A stretch of DNA of 22,725 nucleotides, taken from contig JAPLKR010000071.1 in assembly GCA_026387965.1 (NCBI GenBank), positions 1-22,725 on the forward strand, given 5' to 3'. The stretch comes from Fusobacteriota bacterium. GTDB lineage: Bacteria; Fusobacteriota; Fusobacteriia; JAPLKR01. Below are positions 16,639 through 22,725 of this stretch, one piece after another; within the stretch, counting starts at the first letter, position 1; every line of letters starts with the position of its first letter. Below the pieces are notes generated by a model, which saw nothing but the letters and a program-made list of their open reading frames with translations, was not told the origin of the DNA and ran no database searches. The position numbers and the translations under genes are program-made.

Positions 16639-16851
16639 AAGCGGCGACAGTGTAAAGAACTAACTTGCTCTGGATTAACACGGTTAAGATACAAATTATA
16701 GCGGATTGCTAAAACATATAGAATTCTAGAATTTGTCATACCGGCTGCTAATGCCGGTATCTACGAACTTTAAAAATAGATTCTGGTACTATGACCAAAA
16801 TGACAAGCGAAGCATTAATTCCTCATATTTAAGAAAACAGCTTTAAGAAAT
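16639..16851. other. Spacer after glyS
   Basis: About 210 bp with no gene. It contains the palindrome TAGAATTCTA (16719-16728) and a complete copy of the short hairpin repeat. No T-tract terminator follows glyS. Confidence 0.5.
16734..16763. repeat. Short dispersed hairpin repeat, copy 2 (intact stem)
   Basis: TGTC followed by the perfect 8-bp stem ATACCGGC (16738-16745) / GCCGGTAT (16753-16760) with a 7-nt loop, then CTA. It is related to 9127-9156 and locally GC-rich compared with its surroundings. This is the form expected of a small mobile or REP-like palindrome. Confidence 0.65.
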
Positions 16852-17249
16852 AAAGGAAAAAAATTAAAGTCAAATCAAATCAAAATACTTAGTTTAATAA
16901 TTGTCATGATAGTTTATGCGGTGCTTTATTAATGGAATGTAGCAGTTCTGACAGTTCAAATGGAGGGAATTACTCATCTGAAAGTGATATGTCGCAATTA
17001 AGTGAAAATATTAATAGTTCAAATAAAGGCCCTGGAATTAAAGAAAATGGAAGTTCTAACCCAATAAACATTAACTATTCAATTGCTGTCATAAGTGGTT
17101 CAGTAAATGTTTTAATACAGAATTGAAATGGAACTGCAGTTGCTTCTCAAACGTATACTTCATCAAATACTCCTTCAACGTTTAATCAATCAGATTCACC
17201 AATTGGTGGAACACAATATTGGGCATTTCATGTGAGTGAAATTCAATAA
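16852..17249 (+). pseudogene. Decayed lipoprotein gene
   Basis: Remnant of a secreted lipoprotein gene. A ribosome-binding-like AAAGGA (16852-16857) is followed by a frame reading KKLKSNQIKILSLIIVMIVY, a basic N-region and hydrophobic core of a signal peptide, but with no ATG and ending in TAA at 16930-16932. In the next frame the lipobox and mature part continue: LLMECSSSDSSNGGN, with the would-be lipidated cysteine at codon 16938-16940. That frame runs through a Ser/Asn-rich linker to a TGA at 17124-17126. Beyond it the same frame continues as NGTAVASQTYTSSNTPSTFN and IGGTQYWAFHVSEIQ to a double TAA at 17247-17252. So at least three defects are visible: the lost start, one frameshift and one in-frame stop. 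The function of the original protein is unknown. Confidence 0.65.
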
Positions 17250-17384
17250 TAAATGGAACATTTAGTGCTGTCGTATCACAAAAGATATAAAACAAAGTAT
17301 TTGCCGTCTATTATATTCTTGTAATTTTTATAGAGAAAGAGTAATAGTGTTTTATAGAGTTCCTTGAAATTCCACATAAAGCTA

Positions 17385-17589
17385 AAGACAAAATTGAACT
17401 TAGAAGTTGAGCACTGTATGACCGAAGCGAGTTTGCGAAACATCTTAGCGAAATGTGTTTTGAGTAGTAAAATTTCAGTAGGACTTGATTTTTTGCTTTC
17501 TTTTTTATTAAAAAAAAAGTAAGGCGTTAATAGGGAAAACAAAATTAAAGTTTATGAACTGCTAAATGTCCCGTGTAGTGAAAAAACAG
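17385..17589 (+). repeat. Dispersed ~200-bp repeat, copy B (reference copy)
   Basis: Order of conserved blocks: AAGACAAAATTGA, TTAGAAGTT, GAAGCGAGTTTGCGAAACAT with CTTAGCGAAATG (17424-17455), GAGTAGTAAAAT, AGGACTTG, GGCGTTAATAGGG and ATGTCCCGT...GAAAAAACAG (17566-17589). It ends about 30 bases before the ATG of the potassium transporter gene, so it could carry that gene's promoter or leader, though I see no clear -35/-10 pair in it. Confidence 0.72.
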
Positions 17590-17621
17590 AAATATTTTAG
17601 CAATAAATTAAGGGAGGAAGT

Positions 17622-18950
17622 ATGAGCAACATAAGTATTCCAAAGATAATAGCATTATCGTTTATTGTTTTAATACTCTGTGGAACTGTGCTTCTCACAC
17701 TTCCTATTTCAAGTCAGAGTGGTCATTCACTTGGAATTATAGATGCACTGTTTACAATAACTTCTGGAAGCTGTGTGACGGGACTATCGCTTTTTGACAT
17801 TCACTCCACTCTAACACTGTTTGGACAAATTGTATTGCTTGTCTGTATACAGATGGGTGGTCTGGGACTGATTACCTTTGCTGGCCTTGTTATTTTAAGT
17901 TTTAGAAAAAATCTTGGGTATCAAGAGGCTATGATTGTTAAAGAGGGATTGAATCAATCTTCCATAGAGGGAATTAAAAAATTCATAGTGCATATTTTTA
18001 TGCTTGTCTTTTTTATAGAGGGGGCCGGAACTCTGCTTCTCTTCTTATCGACCATAAGGACACTAGGGTTCACTTGGACGAATTTTTATTTTTCAATTTT
18101 TCACGCTATTTCCGCATTTTGCAATGCGGGGTTTTCTCTTTTTTCAGATAATTTATCCTCACAAAATGGTAATGTGTTTGAAATGCTGACTATTGCAAGT
18201 CTTATTATCCTTGGAGGGTTAGGGTTTGCCGTACTTGATACTCTATGGGCAAAAATAAACGGAAAAAAAGCTAAGTTTAATGCAAGCCAGAAACTAGCCA
18301 TTAGAACAACGATTATTCTTCTTGTGGTAGGCACACTTTTAACTTACCTATTTGAATTTAGTAATCCTGCAACACTTGGACCTCTCTCTGAGAGCTCAAA
18401 ATGGGTAGCTTCATTTTTTCAAAGTGTTACCACAAGAACAGCAGGGTTTAACTCTGTTAATATTGGTGGGCTTTCTCAAGCCTCAATTTTTCTTTTTATG
18501 ATATTGATGTTTATAGGAGCGAGTCCGGGCTCAACGGGTGGCGGTATTAAAACAACTACATTAGGGGTATTAGTCGCTACGCTCATAAGCGTACTTAAAA
18601 ATAGAGATAAGGTTGTGATATATAAGCGTACGATACCGCACCGTGTAGTCTATGGTGCCATCGCAATTTTATTTTTGTCTTTACTTTTTATTTTTATCAT
18701 TACACTTTTGATATTAATTGTTCAGCCTACATTACCTTTTATCTCGGTACTTTTTGAGGTGATTTCAGCATTTGCAACGGTGGGGTTAAGCCTTGGTATA
18801 ACAGCTAAGCTTTGCGCTACTGCAAAAGTGCTGCTTGTTGTGACAATGTTAACAGGGCGAATTGGTCCAATAACATTTGCACTATTTTTAACAAAAAAAA
18901 GGGGAAAATCCCCTTATGAATATCCCGAAGAGAGCGTTATCATAGGGTAA
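17622..18950 (+). CDS. ktrB: K+ uptake transporter subunit, KtrB/TrkH family
   Basis: An integral membrane potassium (or Na+-coupled K+) translocating subunit. It has 442 residues, the length of KtrB rather than the longer TrkH. ATG 17622 has GGGAGG (17612-17617) four bases upstream. The four pore-loop repeats are visible, each with its conserved glycine: TSGSCVTGLSLF (about 48-58), SAFCNAGFSLF (164-174), SVTTRTAGFNSVN (268-280) and SAFATVGLSLG (382-392). The gating loop GASPGSTGGGIKT is at about 299-311. Hydrophobic helices pair around each loop. The next gene encodes the RCK-domain regulator, 11 bases downstream, giving the usual two-component system. A copy of the dispersed repeat lies immediately upstream. 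Confidence 0.93.
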   Translation: MSNISIPKIIALSFIVLILCGTVLLTLPISSQSGHSLGIIDALFTITSGSCVTGLSLFDIHSTLTLFGQIVLLVCIQMGGLGLITFAGLVILSFRKNLGYQEAMIVKEGLNQSSIEGIKKFIVHIFMLVFFIEGAGTLLLFLSTIRTLGFTWTNFYFSIFHAISAFCNAGFSLFSDNLSSQNGNVFEMLTIASLIILGGLGFAVLDTLWAKINGKKAKFNASQKLAIRTTIILLVVGTLLTYLFEFSNPATLGPLSESSKWVASFFQSVTTRTAGFNSVNIGGLSQASIFLFMILMFIGASPGSTGGGIKTTTLGVLVATLISVLKNRDKVVIYKRTIPHRVVYGAIAILFLSLLFIFIITLLILIVQPTLPFISVLFEVISAFATVGLSLGITAKLCATAKVLLVVTMLTGRIGPITFALFLTKKRGKSPYEYPEESVIIG

Positions 18951-18961
18951 AGGGGGAAGAG

Positions 18962-19624
18962 ATGAAGCAGTATTTAGTATTAGGGCTAGGTCGGTTTGGG
19001 CAAAGCGTTTGTGAGACATTGAAAGCGCATCATAAAATTGTCGTGGCGATAGATAGCTCAGCTGAAATTGTACAAGATGTTGTGGATAAAGGAATTGTTA
19101 CAGATGCTCTAATTGGTGATGTGACACAAGATAAAACGCTAAAATCCATTAATGCTGAGAGCTTTTCGGCTGTTTTTGTCTGCATCGGTTCAGATATAGA
19201 GGCGAGCATATTAGCAACACATACGTTAAAAGAGCTTAAAGTGCATAAAATTATTGCAAAAGCTGTGACACGAAAGCATGGAAAAATTTTAGAAAATGTG
19301 GGAGCAACTACGGTTGTGTATCCCGAAATGCATATGGGGGAGCGTGTGGCCTTGCAAGAGGTACAGCCTAATATTTTAGAACAGTTACAGTTTGGAAAAG
19401 ATCATATTCTTGTAGAGATAGAGGCTCCTAGTAGTTTTATAGGAAAAGATTTGAAACATTTGGATTTTAGAAACCGTTTTGGTGGAAATATTATTGGAAT
19501 TAGTAGTAGTAGTAGTGGGATTTCAAATTTACTGCCAATGGGAGATACTATTGTGAAGCAAGGGGATAAACTCTTAGTTATTGTTAGTAAAAAAGAAGCT
19601 AAACGATTGGAAAATTTAACTTAA
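18962..19624 (+). CDS. ktrA: K+ uptake regulatory subunit, KtrA/TrkA (RCK domain)
   Basis: A cytosolic ring-forming gating protein that binds nucleotides and controls the membrane partner encoded just upstream. It has 220 residues, typical for KtrA. ATG 18962 is preceded by a purine-rich site (18951-18959). The N-terminal Rossmann domain (TrkA-N) starts KQYLVLGLGRFGQSV, with the GxGxxG dinucleotide motif at 8-13 and an acidic residue (D32) at the end of the second strand. VFVCIGSDIEASILATHTLKEL and IIAKAVTRKHGKIL also fit the RCK fold. From about 135 a TrkA-C domain follows (LVEIEAPSSFIGKDLKHLDFRNRFGGNIIGI...). A run of AGT repeats encodes SSSSSG near residue 182; it is in frame and unlikely to switch the gene off. 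mnmG follows after nine bases. Confidence 0.93.
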   Translation: MKQYLVLGLGRFGQSVCETLKAHHKIVVAIDSSAEIVQDVVDKGIVTDALIGDVTQDKTLKSINAESFSAVFVCIGSDIEASILATHTLKELKVHKIIAKAVTRKHGKILENVGATTVVYPEMHMGERVALQEVQPNILEQLQFGKDHILVEIEAPSSFIGKDLKHLDFRNRFGGNIIGISSSSSGISNLLPMGDTIVKQGDKLLVIVSKKEAKRLENLT

Positions 19625-19633
19625 GGAGTTAAA

Positions 19634-21499
19634 GTGGAATTTGATGTGATTGTAGTAGGTGCAGGACATGCAGGTATAGAAGCTGCGCTCTCTTGTGCTA
19701 AACTTGGAAACAAAACGGCTATTTTTACCGTATTAGCAGATAATATTGGTGCAATGTCATGTAACCCGTCCATTGGAGGCCCTGCAAAAAGTCATTTGGT
19801 GCGAGAAGTGGATGCACTTGGTGGGGTGATGGGAAAAATGGCAGATAGAACCTATTTGCAAAAGAGAATTTTAAATACTCGAAAAGGCCCTGCAGTACGC
19901 TCGACACGGATGCAAATTGATCGGCATTTGTATCAACAAGAGATGAAAAAGCTTCTTGAGCACACCCACAATCTCTCGATTGTTCAAAGTATTGTATCCG
20001 GAATTATTGTTGAAGAGGGTAGAGTCTTAGGTGTCACCTCAGAAGAAGGAGAGATTTACAGAGCAAAAGCGGTAATCATTGCCACCGGGACTTTTATGCG
20101 TGGGAGAATTCATATTGGAAAAAAGCAACTCTCTGGGGGAAGGTTTGGAGAAATTTCTTCAGAAAATCTCTCACTCTCACTTGAACACCATGGACTACAA
20201 CTAGGAAGATTTAAGACAGGCACACCAGCCAGACTAGATGGAAGGACTATTGATTACAGTAAAATGGCTGAGCAAAAGGGTGATTTAGGCCTAAATATTC
20301 GTTTTTCTTACGATCGAGTGGTTGATAGTGAGATCGAGCAGATGTCATGCTTTATAGCACACACAAATTCGACAGTTCATAATGTTATTACAGATAACAT
20401 TCACAGAGCGCCTATGTACAATGGGCAAATTGAGAGTGTAGGTCCAAGATATTGCCCCTCTATTGAAGATAAAATTATGCGTTACCCAGATAAAGACCAA
20501 CACCATATCTTTGTTGAGCCAGAGGGAAGAGGTACGGTTGAAATGTATCCAAATGGAATATCGACAAGCCTTCCTGCGGAAGTACAGCTCGAGATGATTC
20601 GCGCCATTTCAGGACTTGAAAATGCAAAGGTGATGCGTTATGGGTATGCCATTGAGTATGATATCGTTGTACCACAAGAGTTGAAATACAGTTTAGAGAC
20701 ACGAAAGATTGAAAACCTCTTTTTAGCAGGTCAAATTAATGGTACCAGTGGCTATGAAGAGGCTGCATCACAAGGGTTGATGGCGGGAATTAATGCGAGT
20801 TTGAAACTTATGGGTAAAGAGCCATTGATTTTGGATAGGGGGAACTCCTATATTGGAACGCTTATTGATGACTTGGTATCAAAGGGAACAAATGAACCCT
20901 ATAGAATGTTTACGGCACGTTCAGAGTACCGTTTGATTTTAAGAGAAGACAACGCTGACCTTCGACTAATGGAAAAAGGGTATGAAGTAGGACTGATATC
21001 CAAAAAACGCTATGAAATGCTTTTAGGAAAAAAAATTGAAATTGAAAAAATTCTTATCCAGCTTGAAACACTAGCGGTAGTACCAAGCACTCCTGGGCTT
21101 ATAAATCTTATAGCTGAGAAAAATAGCTCAGAAGTGAAATCAAAAATAGTGCTTCGAGAATTTATCAAACGGCCCGAGATAACATTATTTGACATTCGAC
21201 CCATGTTTGATGAGTTAAAAAACATTGATGAAGAAGTACTATACCAAGTGGAAGTAATGGTAAAGTATGAAGGGTACATTAAGAAGCAAGAGCGGGATTT
21301 AGTACGTTTTGGACAGCTTGAGGGAAAACTGATTCCTGCTGATATCGAGTACTCAGAAATTTTATCTCTTCCTAGGGAAGCGGTAGAAAAGCTAAAATCT
21401 GTGAAGCCACAAAATATCGGTCAAGCCTCTAGAATATCTGGAATTACTCCGGCAGCTGTTAATGTTATATTACTCTATTTAAAAGGGAGAAATCGATGA
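19634..21499 (+). CDS. mnmG: tRNA uridine-5-carboxymethylaminomethyl modification enzyme MnmG (GidA)
   Basis: An FAD- and NADH-using enzyme that works with MnmE to modify the wobble uridine of tRNAs. It has 621 residues (629 in E. coli). The start is GTG 19634, with AAGGAG (19623-19628) five bases upstream overlapping the stop of ktrA; no ATG fits the conserved N-terminus. Motifs: GAGHAGIEAA (FAD binding, 9-18), SCNPSIGGPAKSHLVREVDALGG, MQIDRHLYQQEM, IIATGTFMRGRIHIG, GRFGEISS and LGRFKTGTPARLDGRTID. FLAGQINGTSGYEEAASQG, GNSYIGTLIDDLV and RMFTARSEYRLILREDNAD come next, and the helical C-terminus ends ISGITPAAVNVILLYLK. It overlaps rsmG by four bases (ATGA). MnmE is not in the window. Confidence 0.97.
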   Translation: MEFDVIVVGAGHAGIEAALSCAKLGNKTAIFTVLADNIGAMSCNPSIGGPAKSHLVREVDALGGVMGKMADRTYLQKRILNTRKGPAVRSTRMQIDRHLYQQEMKKLLEHTHNLSIVQSIVSGIIVEEGRVLGVTSEEGEIYRAKAVIIATGTFMRGRIHIGKKQLSGGRFGEISSENLSLSLEHHGLQLGRFKTGTPARLDGRTIDYSKMAEQKGDLGLNIRFSYDRVVDSEIEQMSCFIAHTNSTVHNVITDNIHRAPMYNGQIESVGPRYCPSIEDKIMRYPDKDQHHIFVEPEGRGTVEMYPNGISTSLPAEVQLEMIRAISGLENAKVMRYGYAIEYDIVVPQELKYSLETRKIENLFLAGQINGTSGYEEAASQGLMAGINASLKLMGKEPLILDRGNSYIGTLIDDLVSKGTNEPYRMFTARSEYRLILREDNADLRLMEKGYEVGLISKKRYEMLLGKKIEIEKILIQLETLAVVPSTPGLINLIAEKNSSEVKSKIVLREFIKRPEITLFDIRPMFDELKNIDEEVLYQVEVMVKYEGYIKKQERDLVRFGQLEGKLIPADIEYSEILSLPREAVEKLKSVKPQNIGQASRISGITPAAVNVILLYLKGRNR

Positions 21500-22200
21500 A
21501 CTCTTTAGTCGTTGAAACACTACAAATGCAGTTCAAGGCATTTAATTTAGATGTATTAACAAAAATGGAGATTTACAAAAGTGAACTAAAAGAGTATAAT
21601 TCACACACAAACGTAACGGCGCTCATACATGATGATGAGATTGATGAGAAGCATTATTTTGATTCATTGATACTTAATCGTTTTATGAGCGAGAGTGGCC
21701 AACGCGTAATAGACATTGGATCCGGTGCTGGATTTCCTGGTCTTGTTCTAGGGATATTACAAAAAGAAAATTACTTTGTACTCGTTGAGAGTATTGCTAA
21801 AAAAACACGTTTTCTTGCACAGATAACATCGAAACTAGAACTTCCTAATATTGAAATTTATTCAAAACGGGCAGAAGAACTAATTAAAGAGAAAAATTGG
21901 CACGAAACCTTTGATTTTGGTGTGTGTCGAGCAGTAGCAAGCTTAAATGTTATGCTGGAACTTGTTATACCTTATCTAAAAGTAGGGGGAAAACTGCTTG
22001 CACAAAAGGTAAACTATGAAGATGAGGTTAAACTCGCTGAAAACGCTTTAAAAGAGCTTGGATGTGAAATTATTGAGGTAGAAGAGTACATATTGCCAAT
22101 AACGAATCAAAAAAGATTTGTTCTAATAATTGAAAAGAAAAGTGAGACTTCTAAGAAATATCCACGAACGGTGAAGCAAATCATTAAAAAACCGTTATAG
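21496..22200 (+). CDS. rsmG: 16S rRNA m7G527 methyltransferase RsmG (GidB)
   Basis: A SAM-dependent methyltransferase that makes m7G at position 527 of 16S rRNA. It has 234 residues. ATG 21496 overlaps the mnmG stop (ATGA), so translation is probably coupled. The SAM-binding motif VIDIGSGAGFPGLV lies at 71-84, and the preceding segment YNSHTNVTAL and HYFDSL are typical of the family. FDFGVCRAVASLNVMLELVI and LKVGGKLLAQK form the later strands of the fold. The C-terminus YPRTVKQIIKKPL matches the family ending. The mnmG-rsmG pair is one of the most conserved gene orders in bacteria. Confidence 0.96.
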   Translation: MNSLVVETLQMQFKAFNLDVLTKMEIYKSELKEYNSHTNVTALIHDDEIDEKHYFDSLILNRFMSESGQRVIDIGSGAGFPGLVLGILQKENYFVLVESIAKKTRFLAQITSKLELPNIEIYSKRAEELIKEKNWHETFDFGVCRAVASLNVMLELVIPYLKVGGKLLAQKVNYEDEVKLAENALKELGCEIIEVEEYILPITNQKRFVLIIEKKSETSKKYPRTVKQIIKKPL

Positions 22201-22212
22201 AGAGGGGGGGAT

Positions 22213-22725
22213 GTGATAGAGGTAAAGGGAATAAATTTTGAAATTGAAGGAAGAAAAATTCTTCATGACATCAATTTTACAATTGAAGATTCATCAACGT
22301 ATACACTACTCGGTCCTTCTGGATGTGGAAAAAGTACCATTCTTAGAAATATTGTGGGTCTTGCACATCCTAGCAGTGGAGAGATTCTTTTTGATGGAAT
22401 AGATATAACAAAAGCTAATAAGAAGCAAATAAATGAAATTCGCAGTAAATGCGGTTTTCTCTTTCAACAGTCAGCTCTATTTGATTCAATGACAATCGAA
22501 GATAATTTGAAATTTCCCATTTTGCAAAGCCCTAAAAGATATAGTGAAGCAGAGATGGATAAGATGGTCAATGAAAAATTAGAAATGGTAGATATGCCTG
22601 GAATTAACAAACTCTTTCCTTCAGAACTTTCAGGTGGAATGAAAAAGAGAGCAGCGCTCGCACGAAGTATTATTTTAGAGCCTAAATATATTTTTTATGA
22701 TGAACCTACGACGGGGCTTGATCCA
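22213..22725 (+). CDS. mlaF: Lipid-transport ABC ATPase, MlaF/Ttg2A-like, 5' part
   Basis: The first 171 residues of an ABC ATPase; the gene runs off the window. The start is GTG 22213, after a G-rich site (22202-22210); the ATG at 22211 is followed directly by a stop. Walker A is GPSGCGKST (34-42), the Q-loop FQQSALFDSMTIEDNL (84-99), the signature LSGGM (139-143) with KKRAALARSI, and Walker B YDEPTTGLD (162-170). The combination of FQQSALFDSMT with LSGGMKKRAALAR is characteristic of the MlaF family, which powers MCE-protein phospholipid transport between the two membranes of diderm bacteria. It is probably the last visible member of the ktrB-ktrA-mnmG-rsmG run, 12 bases after rsmG. A permease and an MCE protein would be expected just beyond the edge; without them the symbol is provisional. 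Confidence 0.85.
   Translation, partial: MIEVKGINFEIEGRKILHDINFTIEDSSTYTLLGPSGCGKSTILRNIVGLAHPSSGEILFDGIDITKANKKQINEIRSKCGFLFQQSALFDSMTIEDNLKFPILQSPKRYSEAEMDKMVNEKLEMVDMPGINKLFPSELSGGMKKRAALARSIILEPKYIFYDEPTTGLDP

Noticed and set aside
17124-17126. TGA read as tryptophan (alternative code) in the lipoprotein remnant
   Set aside because: Intact genes in the window use TGG for tryptophan and end at TGA (for example mnmG), and the remnant carries other lesions.
17276-17542. Minus-strand 88-codon frame
   Set aside because: It is the copy-B counterpart of the repeat-derived frame above and has no start signals.
1-22725. CRISPR array, tRNA, rRNA, prophage or defence genes
   Set aside because: No regularly spaced repeats, no tRNA-like folds with TTCGA-type loops in the spacers, and no integrase, nuclease or transposase genes were seen.

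Overview
This 22.7-kb window is AT-rich chromosomal DNA from a bacterium that probably has an outer membrane. The diderm call rests on an MlaF-type lipid-transport ATPase at the right edge, together with LspA and a separate two-subunit glycyl-tRNA synthetase. The wording of the TypA and GlyQ proteins (for example the TypA switch motif RGITIFAKN) and the low GC suggest Fusobacteriota. That is a judgement from memory of family sequences, not from a search, and I hold it at about even odds. Every intact gene is on the + strand.

Layout. Positions 1-1067 hold the 3' part of glyA. After a gene-free spacer, a well-formed promoter drives an anaerobe-type radical SAM protein of unknown function with a Cys/Gly/His tail (1631-3163) and a clear terminator. 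A second promoter serves a 56-residue membrane protein (3258-3428) followed by an ion-transporter gene that has lost its front half (3430-4259). Next come an ABC-F ATPase (4374-6260), an HD-domain protein paired with typA (6374-8960), and a 960-bp spacer ending in a promoter and a long leader for ileS-lspA (9920-13161). A repeat-filled spacer precedes glyQ and a frame-broken glyS (13726-16638). A second spacer carries a decayed lipoprotein gene and another copy of the repeat. Last is a tight run ktrB/trkH - ktrA/trkA - mnmG - rsmG - mlaF-like (17622 to the window end).

Functional picture. Most of the window is core housekeeping: one-carbon metabolism (GlyA), aminoacylation (IleS, GlyQ/GlyS), ribosome-associated factors (TypA, ABC-F), tRNA and 16S rRNA modification (MnmG, RsmG), lipoprotein processing (LspA), potassium uptake (KtrB/KtrA) and lipid transport (MlaF-like).

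The unusual signal is decay and repeats between these genes. Three genes are disrupted: the transporter by a large internal deletion, glyS by a roughly 45-50-nt deletion with a frameshift, and a lipoprotein by a frameshift and a stop. A roughly 200-bp dispersed non-coding repeat occurs at least three times, two copies head-to-head between lspA and glyQ and one just before the potassium-uptake gene. A short hairpin repeat occurs twice. The glyS lesion stands out because the beta subunit is normally essential, so either the sequence is wrong there or glycyl-tRNA is charged by another route. I did not find a convincing new multi-gene system. The best candidates for something undescribed are the dispersed repeat and the radical SAM protein with its metal-binding-like tail.
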